This document shows, in pieces, positions 21,753 to 33,045 of a DNA stretch of 64,000 bases. The notes under the pieces are model-generated. The model was not told the DNA's origin and did not search any database. It worked only from the letters and a program-made list of their open reading frames with translations. The DNA is from Tillandsia leiboldiana (taxonomy: Eukaryota > Streptophyta > Magnoliopsida > Poales > Bromeliaceae). The stretch is taken from positions 20,583,471 to 20,647,470 of the forward strand of contig CM055074.1 in NCBI GenBank assembly GCA_029204045.2. The letters are read 5' to 3'. Position 1 is the first letter of the stretch. Every line of letters starts with the position of its first letter. Made by a program: the position numbers and the translations under genes.

Positions 21753-23108
21753 TGTTGGGTTATATGCAATACGGATCTAAATAGGGGAAAAAAACACCTA
21801 GAGGGGGGTGAATAGGTGTAAACGCATAAACACTCAAAAAATCGTTGCGATAAAAACACAATGCGGAAATAAAAATAATACGCAAGATTTTTACGTGGAA
21901 AACTCCATCACCGGAGTAAAAAACCACGGGACCGATAATACGGCAGAAATCCAAACACGTACAAGGTGATTTACCGTACACACTTACGACTCAACCTTTT
22001 CCATACGCTCCTAGAGGATCTTCTCCGCTCGCTCCGCGACGCTTCTCGAATCCACGATCTGCGCCCAACGCCGAATCCACGGCGTCCAACGTCGAATCCA
22101 CGACGTCCGACCGAATCCACGACGTCCGACCGAATCCACGGTCTTCACCCAATAGCACCCTTCGAATCCACGAACGTGCCTCGCTCCGAATCCACTAGAG
22201 CGGTTGAACCTTGAATCCACAAGGACACGCGAATCCACGCGCCGATTTTTGGGGTAAATCGTTGTTTTAGGGTGGTGATGATCCGCCGAATACTTAGATC
22301 AAAGATAGATCGGAAATACCATCTAAGTATTCATTAGTTTGATTCAACTCAAGATGTGAGTATGAAAACCTAGAATCAAACTAATCAATATAGATGAAGA
22401 AACATAGAGTATTCTCTAATGATTTCCTTTCTTCTCTATATGTGGATCTATAGCCGTATAAAATGATATATGAAAATGACGGCTATTGACTATGTGGATT
22501 GACCCTAGAAAAAGAGTCATAGGGTCTATTTATAGGTTAGAAACCCTAGGAAGGAGATAAGAATCAAAAACCTAACATTTCTGGAAATTTTACGGACGGC
22601 GATCCGGATCCGACTAGCTGTGATCCGGATCGTCGTAACGAGTCAGCCAGTTCCAGAAAAACGAAGGTTCGGGATCCGGATCGAAGTGCATGATCCGGAT
22701 CGTTCATACAGTTCACCAAACATCAACGTTCGGGATCCGGATTGCGAATCCTGATCCGGATCGTTCAAGGAAGATGGTAAACTAAGTGTTCGGGATCCGG
22801 ATCAAGAGGCTACGATCCGGATTGAACTGGTGTATGAACGAACCACCTTCGGGATCCGGATCGAACAACCTGATCCGGATCCTGAACATGTCCCAAGTCC
22901 AGTTTTTGATTTTTATGCAATGAAAGATTCTTCCAAGTGTTTCTACACTACAAGAAGTATTCGGATCACACAAAATCTTTAGTTAAACATACCTGATCCT
23001 TTTGAATTCTTCTTTCTTGAGATTGAGTTAAATGATCCAACTTTCTTCACCTTCAATCTTCAAGACTTGAGACTTTCACGAAACTACGCCAACTCAAATT
23101 CCGTAACA
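21753..23108 (-). repeat. 3' LTR of copia B (1356 bp)
   Basis: Minus-strand TGTTACGG at 23108 to CCCAACA at 21753. The hairpin array (22042-22243) has one extra unit made by duplicating a gaatccacgacgtccgacc segment. TATA lies near 22530 and palindromes at about 22605-22880. Confidence 0.93.
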
Positions 23109-23825
23109 ATCTCCCCCTTTGGCGGTTTCGTGACAAAACACAGATCCACTAAAGAAAATTCAAAAAGATATTTTTGTTGCTATCACCATACAACAAAAAT
23201 TTACAATGGAGATCCAAAAAATTTAAAAACATGAGATAAACTCCTAAAACAGACTCTAGACTTAGACCTCTGTACTCTCTGCACAAAGAAATCATTCTTG
23301 GCAAAAAGAGATCGTTAGATACCTCAAGAATATTTAGCATACAAAACCTAGTACAGAGATAGAGTTTATCTAATCACCATGACATTTGAGAATTCAGATA
23401 TGTAAGAGAATCATAGTCAAAAACCAACATATCTTCTATGCAACTAAAAACCAAATGTCACAAAATGTTAGTCCAACATCAACTTGTTAGTTATATTACA
23501 TGCCCAAATAGTTAGTCGAATAGTTAGTCGAGACATGCAACAGTAGGGACATGCAACACATCACAAGATAAAAACCAAAAAAAAACAAAAGTTGAAGTTG
23601 AGATCATACTTACCTTGATATTTCATCATTCATTGTTCATTGTTCAAATCATTGTTCTAAACTCTCTCCCCCTTTTTGTCACAAATAAAGCCAAAGATTA
23701 CAGAAGTGGAGAGAATGGTTAACAGTTTAAGTTCGAGAACAAAAAACTCAAATTAAAACTTAAAAACCTGCACAACAGAAGGATTTAAGCATATGCATAA
23801 TAAACAGAAATTAGAAGGATACGGA
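23109..23825 (-). other. B 3' untranslated region with polypurine tracts
   Basis: Non-coding. Minus-strand AAAGGGGGAGAT at the LTR (23109-23120) and AAAAAGGGGGAGAGAG at about 23662-23676. Confidence 0.65.
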
Positions 23826-25280
23826 TTATTCAGACTCGTCTGAACTGATACAGCCGAGGATTTGGAAAATCTTCTTTATTCGCTTGTTCATTGCTGATTG
23901 ATTTTTATTTACCTTCTTTATTTCTTCCTTTACCTCAATTAGTTCATTTGATATACGTTCTTGCTCGTTGGAGAGCCTTTGCTGTTCTTTATAGATTGAG
24001 GTAACAGATGCATCATCATCAGAAGTTGATTGTGGTGCTTCTTGTGCCGGAGGTGCTGGTTGAACTGGAGGAGCTGCTGCCGGTGCAGAGGTTGTTGCTT
24101 GTTGTCGTTGTTCTCGTTGCCGGTGAAGAGGTATGAAAGGTTCATCTGGCTTCGTCGAAAGAGACTTTACAATTGTTGTGTCATTGATCGTTCCTAGACT
24201 GTGCAGATAGGAACTCGCATTTGTGTCAGCTTTAAATTTGCGAAGAATGCGCATGATGATCATTGGAAAAGGTAGTCTCTCTGACGGATGAGCTTGCTCC
24301 ACATATCGTGCCATCCTTGACCAGATGACGTAGGGAATGTTTAAGTTAGCTCCCATTGCTGCTGCGGGGTTTCCAAGTAGATAAAGGAATATCATTCTTT
24401 CCCACCGAAGAACCTTTGTGTTCATGTTTGGAATAATATTGTAACAAACAATAAGATTTAAGATGCGGTACTCAGGTCGTAGTTCTTTCGAGAAAACGGA
24501 GTTTCCTGTCGACCGAGTATCTGGAACACAGATTCCATCAACTACCACTCTCCAGGAGAAGGTGTTGAAGACTTGATTCTTCAGGTAATGAGTGCCATCG
24601 GCTCGGCCGTCCATCCCTAGTACTTCACCAATTAGCTGAGGCGTTACTTTGATTCTGACATTCTTGACTAATGTTTGAAAATCCCGACGCCTGCTTTCCT
24701 GATCAACTAGATAGCAGGCATTCTGATAAAACATCCTCACTGAGTGAAGACAATACCCAGTGGTCTCCGGGAAATTGCAAATGGAAGCAAGACCTCTCTG
24801 GTCAAACAAAGTCCCGAACGTCTGAGAACGCTGCTTTAAGGCTTTTACATCAACATGCCTTTCTCCAATGCATTCTCTGTTTTCAAAATCCTTTATTCTA
24901 GCCGAGCTGACAAAGTCTTGAGGAGGTGCTTGCCTATCAGCTGGTTGCTCAATGGAGATTCCTTGTGCACTCCCTCTTTTGCGAGCAATACTTTTTCTTC
25001 TTGTCTTCCCAGAAGTTTCTTCCATTGGAGCTTTGCCTTTCTCAGCAGCAGTGGGCGGAGCCTTTGATGTTTCTGCAGATGCTTTTCCCTTTGAAGCAGT
25101 CGGAACAGTCGTTGCTTCAACTTGCAGTTCATCCCAATTAATTGATTCCGTTTCAGATTCTGTATCGGAATCATCTTTAGCTTTCTTCGCTTTCTTAGCC
25201 TTCTTAGCCCTCTTGGGCTTGACGGTGTCTCTCGTATGAACCATAGCCGCAAGTAGAAAAACAATCCAAGTGATCACCAT
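23826..25280 (-). CDS. Env-like protein, long form with plant transposon protein domain (B)
   Basis: A 484-residue frame from the ATG at 25280, 28 bases past a predicted splice acceptor. The N-terminus is hydrophobic (WIVFLLAAMVHTR), then Lys-rich (KPKRAKKAKKAKKAK) and acidic. From about residue 135 to 385 lies a globular domain opening FENRECIGERH, with TPQLIGEVLGMD, LVCYNIIPN, LRWERMIFLYLLG, PFPMIIMRILRKF and similar blocks. I recognise this as the domain called putative plant transposon protein in plant annotations; its biochemical role is not known. A Gln/Ala/Pro-rich linker follows, then DDASVTSIYKEQQRLS, a heptad-rich helix and the tail CISSDESE. Open frame in an element lacking protease. 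Confidence 0.75.
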   Translation of the reverse strand: MVITWIVFLLAAMVHTRDTVKPKRAKKAKKAKKAKDDSDTESETESINWDELQVEATTVPTASKGKASAETSKAPPTAAEKGKAPMEETSGKTRRKSIARKRGSAQGISIEQPADRQAPPQDFVSSARIKDFENRECIGERHVDVKALKQRSQTFGTLFDQRGLASICNFPETTGYCLHSVRMFYQNACYLVDQESRRRDFQTLVKNVRIKVTPQLIGEVLGMDGRADGTHYLKNQVFNTFSWRVVVDGICVPDTRSTGNSVFSKELRPEYRILNLIVCYNIIPNMNTKVLRWERMIFLYLLGNPAAAMGANLNIPYVIWSRMARYVEQAHPSERLPFPMIIMRILRKFKADTNASSYLHSLGTINDTTIVKSLSTKPDEPFIPLHRQREQRQQATTSAPAAAPPVQPAPPAQEAPQSTSDDDASVTSIYKEQQRLSNEQERISNELIEVKEEIKKVNKNQSAMNKRIKKIFQILGCISSDESE

Positions 25281-25308
25281 TGCTAATGGTTTCTTGAGAA
25301 AAGGAATC

Positions 25309-25692
25309 CTGTGTAGACCAACTCAAGAGCACATGGAAAATTCTTAGTTTTCAAAGATTGAAAAAATTGTATCCAAAGAATCATTATCATGTAGAGAGAC
25401 TAAGAATCAAATTAGTTTTGCAAAAGGACTTTTAAAAATAGATCAATTGCATGATTTTCGAAAATCCTTATTATATGCCCTAAAACCGAAATTTTAGAAA
25501 TCGAAGCCTAAAAATCCGTTAATCAGGAGAATACCTAGCATATAATCAAAACTAATCTACCCAGAGTTCTTATTTCAAAAGAAATTTGATCAAAAACCAT
25601 CCACAAACAAAGTTGATCCAAGAAATTCATCACGTTTGAGGAGGAAAAGAGAAAAACGGTGAAAAACCGAGATTTTGATCAATAAAACTTAC
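25309..25692 (-). other. Predicted 5'-UTR intron of B env-like gene
   Basis: Minus-strand donor CCAA/GTAAGT at 25692 and acceptor GTCTACACAG ending at 25309 (384 bases). Confidence 0.65.
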
Positions 25693-25809
25693 TTGGAGTT
25701 GAAGAACTTGAGTTTGAAAGCTTCCAGGAAGGATGAAATCTAGAGAGAGAGGCTCTGGAAACTTTGGAACAAAAGATTGAAGTAAAGAAATTAAAAACCC
25801 CTTTCGTTC

Positions 25810-25985
25810 TTTATAAAACCTAGCCGCGATCCGGATCAGTTCATAACTGCGATCCGGATCGGCTACCCGCAGTGAGAAACTGCGTTCGGGATCCGGATCG
25901 GCAGATACAATCCGGATCGTCAGCCCGCAGAAGAATTCCTGCGTTCGGGATCCGGATCACCTAGCCCGATCCGGATCGGCCCCAA
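25810..25985 (-). promoter_or_regulatory. Putative internal promoter of B env-like gene
   Basis: Six TCCGGA cores at about 25826-25978; on the minus strand they run into GCTAGGTTTTATAAAG (TATA-like, about 25812-25825). Confidence 0.55.
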
Positions 25986-26919
25986 CTTTTTCTTTAGAAA
26001 ATTTCAGAGAAATTCAAGAAAAACCAGAAAAAGATTGTAAGCGCAAATGTGTATCAACTTTAAACAAAAATCATCGTTTCATACAACAAGAATTAGATTA
26101 TGCCAAATCTATCAATAATATCCAAAAATGAAACGAAAATTTACAAAAATTAAATCCCTTAAAGTTGAACACCTTCAATCACATCTAACTTGATCTTATG
26201 AGTAATGCCTTTATCAAATCATCAATTCAGTAAAGAAAATGAAATACAAAGATCAATAGATGTTTGAAATCCCAAATATAGTAGATAATGTATCTAGACA
26301 ATCTGTTGAAGAGAGTGGCTCTTTGAGCATCTTTCATTAAAAACCCACCTTATACCAACCTTGAAATTTGACAGAGTCAAGTATTTCAACATGCATTTTA
26401 CTTAATCAAAAATTTGAACAACCATGCTTGGTATACATGTGGTAGCTGCACACAATACTCGGACGACCGAGGTGGTAGCTCTTTCCTCCATGTGGTGGTA
26501 GTTTTCACACTCCTCATTGGGATGTAACTCTTTCCACATCTTTTGAGCATTTTACCTTTTCTATGACTCCCCCTCAATTCGCTATCAATTATTTAAGATA
26601 TAAAGTATTCAACCAAAAATTGATCTCGATTTCATACTCGACTAAGCAGTCAAATAAGATAATGACTATACCAAGAGATCATAGAGAGAGAGAAATTGAC
26701 TTTGATCACTTTAGAAGATGATTTAATTAACATAAATGATCGTTTCAACAGTGAAATATTATGATGGCAAAAGCATAATAAATTTCTAAATGTGCGAAAA
26801 GATGCAATTAAAGTCAATTATGATCTATGCTCAATTAATGTCCTATGAACAAACATAGATAATGAACAAAACAAAAACAAATACAAAACCTATCCTAAGC
26901 AAAGATTTCAAAAAGAAGA
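25986..26919 (-). other. Pol to env-like spacer of B
   Basis: Non-coding. The conserved CTACCAC block is at about 26425-26555 and a polypurine-like GAGGGGGAGTCA (minus) at about 26565-26577. Confidence 0.6.
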
Positions 26920-29361
26920 TTATTTCAAGGAAAGCATCCCAATTGCTTTTCGTAAATGAATAAAACGTTTTTGATCCAAAGGTTTTGTTAGAATGTCAGC
27001 TAATTGATCCTCAGTTGAAATATATGAAAGTTGAAGAGTATTTGATTCAACTAGCTCTCTAAGGAAATGATATCTAAGTTCAATATGTTTTGTTCTAGAG
27101 TGCAACACAGGGTTTTTAGAAATGTTAATAGCACTAGTGTTGTCACAAAGTATTGTTACCGAAGATGCTGAAATGCGGAAGTCGCTCAGTACGCTTTTCA
27201 TCCAAATGAGTTGAGTTGAGCAACTTCCAGCTGAAATGTATTCCGCTTCGGCAGTCGAGAGTGCTATGCAGTTCTGCTTTTTACTGTGCCATGCAACAAG
27301 GCAATGGCCAAGATAGAAGCATGCACCACTCGTGCTTTTCCGATCATCCACTGATCCTGCCCAATCGGCATCTGAGTATCCAACAATATCCAAACTTGTT
27401 CCCATAGGATACCAAATTCCGAAATTAATTGATCCTTTGATATACCGGATGATCATTTTCACCGCTTTCAGGTGAATCTCCTTTGGTGCTGATTGATATC
27501 TCGCGCAAATCCCAACACCAAAAGATATATCCGGGCGACTAGCCGTGAGGTAAAGTAGACTTCCAATCATACTTCGATACAGTTTCTCGTCTACATTCTC
27601 ACTATGTGATTCACTTCCAAGTCCCTTGTGGCTAGTTCCCATTGGAGTCGGAAAATCTTTACAATTTTCTAGATCAAACTTTTGACCAACTCCATTGCAT
27701 ACTTGGATTGACTCAAGTGAATACCTTCATCATTTTGTTTAATTTGCAATCCAAGAAAATAAGTCAATTCGCCCATCATGGACATCTCAAATTCGCTTTC
27801 CATGGTCTCCGCGAATTTAGAAGCATCATTATCTCTTGTTGCGCCAAATACAATGTCATCGACATAGATTTGTGCTACAATGAAATTGCTTTGATAATGC
27901 TTCACAAAGAGAGTCCTATCAGCTCCCCCTCGAGTATAGCCCTTCTCCAAAAGGTGCTTTGTTAACCTTTCGTACCATGCTCGCGGTGCTTGTTTCAGAC
28001 CGTAAAGAGCCTTTTTCAAACGAAAAACATGGTTAGGTTGTTTATGATCTACAAAACCTTTCGGTTGAGCCACATAAACTTCCTCATTTAAAAACCCATT
28101 TAGAAATGCGCTCTTAACGTCCATTTGAAATAATTTGATTTTAAAAATGACAAGCAATAGCAAATAGTATACGAATGGACTCGAGTCTAGCTACAGGGGC
28201 GAATGTTTCATCAAAGTCTATACCTTCTACTTGAGAATAGCCTTGGGCAACTAATCGTGCCTTGTTCCTGATGATAGTACCATCCTCATTTTTCTTGTTC
28301 TTGAAGATCCATTTGGTACCTATCACATTGTGTTGCTTTGGAGGCTTCGTTAATTCCCAGACTTTGTTTCGCTCAAATTAATGGAGCTCTTCCTGCATTG
28401 CTTTAATCCAGTAGTCATCCTGAAGAGCTTCATCTATGTTCTTTGGTTCGATTAAAGATACGTAGCAAGCGAATCCACAAACCAACTGCCTCCGAGTTCT
28501 GACTCCTTCTTGTGGATCTCCAATAATATTCGATTCCGGATGATCCTTGGAGATTCGTAACGTTTGTTGAAACGGAGTACTCGGAGATATATGAGATGAT
28601 TCCTGCACATCAGATAAACTAGAAGAACCATTAGATGCATCATTAATATTGGAAGTATTATCATGAGAAGATGCACTAGCAGGAGAATCATCATCTAGAG
28701 AGATATCGAGGGTAGATTTTTCAGTTTCAAAGTGAAAAGCTTCATCTACTTTAACATTTATAGATTCTACGATCGTCTTAGATTCAATGTTAAATACTCG
28801 ATATGCTCTGCTATTCGTAGAATAACCCAAAAAGATCCCTTCATCACTTCGAGAGTCGAACTTTCCAAGATTTTCACGGTCACGAAAAATGTAACATCGA
28901 CTCCCGAAGACACGAAAATATTTGATATTGGGTTTTCTACTAAACCACAGCTCATATGGTGTATTTAAAGTTCCTGGGCGCAAGTAAACTCTATTAATGA
29001 CATAGACAGCGGTGTTCACGGCTTCAGCCCAAAAATGTAGCGGTAAATTCCGGCTATGAAGCATCACACGCGCCATCTCTTGAACAACCCTGTTCTTGCG
29101 CTCAACAACACCATTCTGCTGAGGTGTATAGGGTGCCGAGAATTCATGTTTAATGCCATTTGAAGTGCAAAAATCAATGAATTTTGAATTTATGAATTCT
29201 CCACCTCTATCACTTCTAACACGAATGATCTTTTCATTCTTTTCAATCATAATACGATGGCAAATCTCATGAAAAGAGTCAAACGTATCAGCTTTCTCTT
29301 TTAAAAATGCTACCCAAGAAAACCGAGAGAAATCATCAACCAAAATAAAAAAATGTACCAT
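26920..29361 (-). pseudogene. Pol of copia B: integrase core, RT, RNase H, broken
   Basis: On the minus strand the reading starts at FILVDDFSRFSW and continues through the integrase DRGGEF and NGVVERKNR motifs, the C-terminal part, RT (KARLVAQGYSQVEGIDFDET, YVDDIVFG) and RNase H (YSDADWAG) to the stop at 26920. Frameshifts lie near 28378, 28150 and 27660, and a premature TAA follows the codons for LH near 28378. The integrase zinc-binding region and the whole protease are missing upstream, so this copy could not process its own polyprotein. Confidence 0.9.
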
Positions 29362-29454
29362 TTACCTCCCAAAGATGGTTGACAGGTCGGCCAAAAGAAA
29401 AAGAAGAAAAGAAAATAGTCTACATAAACTACACAAGATTTAATCGTAAAACGA
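29362..29454 (-). other. Deletion scar in B where protease is missing
   Basis: On the minus strand, gag text ends at GETPPCL and integrase text resumes with QPSLGGK-like codons after about 90 bases, some of which (tttaatcgttttacgattaaa) match neither side. E2 and F carry about 0.7 kb here encoding the protease DSGC site and the HHCC finger. Confidence 0.7.
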
Positions 29455-31475
29455 TTAAAGACAAGGAGGGGTTTCACCTTTGCATACCCAAACCTTTTGA
29501 GTTTTGGAGTATGTTGGCAATGGTTGAGAAGTTTTCCTTGATGAAGACGTCTTGCAAGATTGGTCTTTTTCTTTTGTCATCGTCTTGTTTGAAGTACTAC
29601 CAATGTCCTTTTCTTTAGGAGAATCCTTCTTTGAATTCCATGGAGTGAACTTATTGGTAGCAGTTGCAAGATGTGGTTGATTTGATCCTTGAGCTCCAAT
29701 CTTGCAATTTCTTCCAATGTGCCCTGCAAAATTACAACGAAAACATACCTTTGTGCTTGACGATTCTGAAGAGGATGAAGTAGGCTTGTTGTCGTTGGTT
29801 GTCATGATTTCCGGTGTCGGAGAAGGAGATACCGACTGAGGCACAAAGACTGTCCCAACCGAACTAAAATTGTCTTCAGTTCGATTGTATCCGAGGCCGA
29901 ACTTGTTTGTTTGACCAAGACCAAGAAGTTTATCCAACTTACTCCTTCCTAAGAAAATTGCTGTAAGTCATCCTTGAGTTGGCAAATGGTCTCTGTCATT
30001 TCCAATTTTTCCCGTCGGGCCTCGCCGTAGAGCTTCAAGAAATAGTTCGCTTTGTTCACCATATCTATATAGTTCTTCTCGAGTTGCTCATTGGACTCTT
30101 GAAGGGAAACATTTTCTTTTATCAGTTTATCCCTTTCCACTTCAAGATCGGTCGAGAGAGAAGTTACCCTTTTTACTTCTTCTTCGAGATCCTGCAATCT
30201 CCCTCTCAACCCCTTGTTTTGCTTAGCCGGTTTCTTTAAATCCCGTAAAGATCTGTGATAGGCTAGAGCAAATTCTTCACCTTCCGAATCATCCGATTCG
30301 TTGTCCGTTGCGTTCTTTTCAACAGTGGAGTTGGACAACGACTCAGATGTACTTGCCATAAAGCACATGAAGGGTGAAGATACGGACGCGTGGAATGCGG
30401 TGGAGCTCTTTTCTTCATCACTCGAAGACGACTCATTTGACGTTGAGTTGTCATCCCAAGTGACGACTTGCATCGCGTTCTTCTTTGCCGGATACTTGTT
30501 AGGACATTCCGTTGCAATGTGGCCGTAGCCTCGACATTTGAAGCATTGTAGTTGTCCTTCTGAACTTTTCTTATCCTTTGAGAAGTTCTCTTGCTTTCTT
30601 GACTTGTAACTTGAAGTACCCTTGCCTTTGTTCGACTTTCCAAAGGATGGAGATTTGCTTGAATTACCCCTTCGAAAGTTGCGGCGAAACTTCCTTGTCA
30701 AGAGAGCGAGCTGCTTCTCAAATTCCTCCATAGAAAGGTTCTCGTCATCGTCTGAGGAGGACGTATCCGCGTCTTCTTCCTTAGTTGTTTTCAACGCATA
30801 ACCTGAAGACTTAGAAGTGGATGCCTTTCCAGAAGAATTGTTAGTAGTAAATGTCATTTCATAAGTTTGTAATGAACCAACTAATTCTTCTACACGTATT
30901 TCGTCCGGGTGTTTAATAGTTTCAATGGCAGTAACCTTTGGGCGAAATCGTTCAGGAAGAGTTCTTAAGATCTTTCTTACAATCTTAAATTCTGGAATCT
31001 TCTCTCCCATATTAGCACATGAGTTTACGATGTCTTGCAATCGTGTATAGTAGTCCGTGAAAGATTCATTTTCTGCCATTAAGATAGAGTCAAACTTGCT
31101 CGTAAGCATTTGCAGTTTCTGAATCTTCACGAGGTTAGTTCCCTCATGTGTAACCTGAAGAACATCCCAGATTTCTTTCGCAGTCTCACATGCCGAGACG
31201 CGAGAGAATTCAGTTTGAGATAAGGCATTAAAGATAGCATTAATTCCCTTGCCATTGTAAGAAGATGAATCTAACTCTTCCTTGGTCCATTTCGACCTAG
31301 GTTTTAAGGTGCGAACATCACCAATAAATTCAGTTGGATTAGTCCATCCTAATTCAATCGATTGCCACACCCGTTCGTCGATGGAAATTAAAAAGGCTTT
31401 CATCCGTACTTTCCAGTACGCATAATTTGTTCCATCGAAGAACGGGGGTCGGTTGATGTTTCCACCTTCAACCAT
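29455..31475 (-). pseudogene. Gag of copia B
   Basis: Starts at the ATG 31475, 34 bases inside the LTR edge. It has the copia gag domain (MVEGGNINRPPFFDGTNYAY at the start), a zinc knuckle CFKCRGYGHIATEC near residue 311, a Ser/Asp-rich linker, a coiled coil (RGRLQDLEEEVKRVTSLS onward) and, after a one-base loss near 29945, a second knuckle CFRCNFAGHIGRNC. The frame otherwise survives for over 500 codons, making this the best-kept gag N-terminus here with E2. Confidence 0.92.
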
Positions 31476-31494
31476 TGTTTACAACCCTATTCCC

Positions 31495-31506
31495 GCTCTG
31501 ATACCA
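31495..31506 (-). other. Primer binding site, initiator tRNA-Met (B)
   Basis: Minus-strand TGGTATCAGAGC, two bases from the LTR. Full match to the expected 12 bases. Confidence 0.92.
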
Positions 31507-31508
31507 CT

Positions 31509-32860
31509 TGTTGGGTTATATGTAATAAGGATCTAAATAGGGGAAAAAAACACCTAGAGGGGGGTGAATAGGTGTAAACGCATAAACACTCAAAAAATCG
31601 TTGCGATAAAAACCCAATGCGGAAATAAAAATAATACGCAAGATTTTTACGTGGAAAACTCCATCACCGGAGTAAAAAACCACGGGACCGATAACACGGC
31701 AGAAATCCACTAGAATTAAAACACGTACAAGGTGATTTACCGTACACACTTACGACTCAACCTTTTCCATACGCTCCTAGAGGATCTTCTCCGCTCGCTC
31801 CGTGACGCTTCTCGAATCCACGATCTGCGCCCAACGCCGAATCCACGGCGTCCAACGTCGAATCCACGACGTCCGACCGAATCCACGGTATTCACCCAAT
31901 AGCACCCTTCGAATCCACGAACGTGCCTCGCTCCGAATCCACGAGAGCGGTTGAACCTTGAATCCACAAGGACACGCGAATCCACGCGCCGATTTTTGGG
32001 GTAAATCGTTGTTTTGGGTGGTGATGATCCGCCGAATACTTAGATCAAGGATAGATCGGAAATACCATCTAAGTATTCATTAGTTTGATTCAACTCAAGA
32101 TGTGAGTATGAAAACCTAGAATCAAACTAATCAATATAGATGAAGAAACATAGAGTATTCTCTAATGATTTCCTTTCTTCTCTATATGTGGATCTAGAGC
32201 CGTATAAGATAATATATGAAAATGACGGCTACTTTGATTCACAGTGGATTAACCCTAGAAAAAGAATCAAAGGGTCTATTTATAGGTTAGAAACCCTAGG
32301 AAGGAGATAAGAATCAAAAACCTAACATTTCTGGAGATTTTACGGACGGCGATCCGGATCGGATTAACTGTGATCCGGATCGTCGTAACGAGTCAGGCAA
32401 TTCCAGAAAAACGAAGGTTCGGGATCCGGATCGAAGTGCTTGATCCGGATCGTTCATACAGTTCACCAAACATCAACGTTCGGGATCCGGATTGCGAAGC
32501 CTGATCCGGATCGTTCAAGGAAGATGGTAAACTCAGTGTTCGGGATCCGGATCAAGAGAGGCTACGATCCGGATTGAACTGGTGTATGAACGAACCACCT
32601 TCGGGATCCGGATCGAACAACCTGATCCGGATCCTGAACATGTCCCAAGTCCAGTTTTTGATTTTTATGCAATGAAAGATTCTTCCAAGTGTTTCTACAC
32701 TACAAGAAGTATTCGGATCACACAAAATCTTTAGTAAAACATACCTGATCCTTTTGAATTCTTCTTTCTTGAGATTGAGTTAAATGATCCAACTTTCTTC
32801 ACCTTCAATCTTCAAGACTTGAGACTTTCACGAAACTACGCCAACTCAAATTCCGTAACA
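31509..32860 (-). repeat. 5' LTR of copia B (1352 bp)
   Basis: Minus-strand TGTTACGG at 32860 to CCCAACA at 31509, very similar to 21753-23108. Hairpin array at about 31805-31990, TATA near 32282, palindromes at about 32348-32635. A short insertion (tttgattcacag, near 32233) distinguishes it from the 3' LTR. Confidence 0.93.
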
Positions 32861-33045
32861 ACAATTGGTGCCGACGTCCACAGGAATACCTCACTTAGCT
32901 ACAATGAATGGAATGGATAGGGTATAGGAGAGGCGGACGCGAGTGATCGAGGGGAGGGGGGAAGAGTCTGGGTCCTCTTCTCTCGACAGGTGGTTCGTTG
33001 CTTGTTAGCGGGGTCTAAAGCTGACTTATGTTTGTGTGTACAGAC
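32861..33045 (+). other. Leader of gypsy D
   Basis: Non-coding. It opens ACAATTGGTGCCGACGTCC; TTGGTGCCGACG could be a primer site just inside a lost 5' LTR, since the copia B LTR ends at 32860. A TGTGTACAG at 33034-33042 just before the gag ATG could be a splice acceptor. The 5' LTR of D is not in the window. Confidence 0.5.

Larger units (their letters stand above)
21753..32860 (-). mobile_element. Copia (Sirevirus-like) element B, complete ends
   Basis: An 11.1 kb minus-strand element with two LTRs, primer site, gag, a pol lacking protease, a long-form env-like ORF and polypurine tracts. Flanks are TTTAT (21748-21752, inside A) and ACAAT (32861-32865, gypsy D leader), so there is no target duplication. 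Confidence 0.9.
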
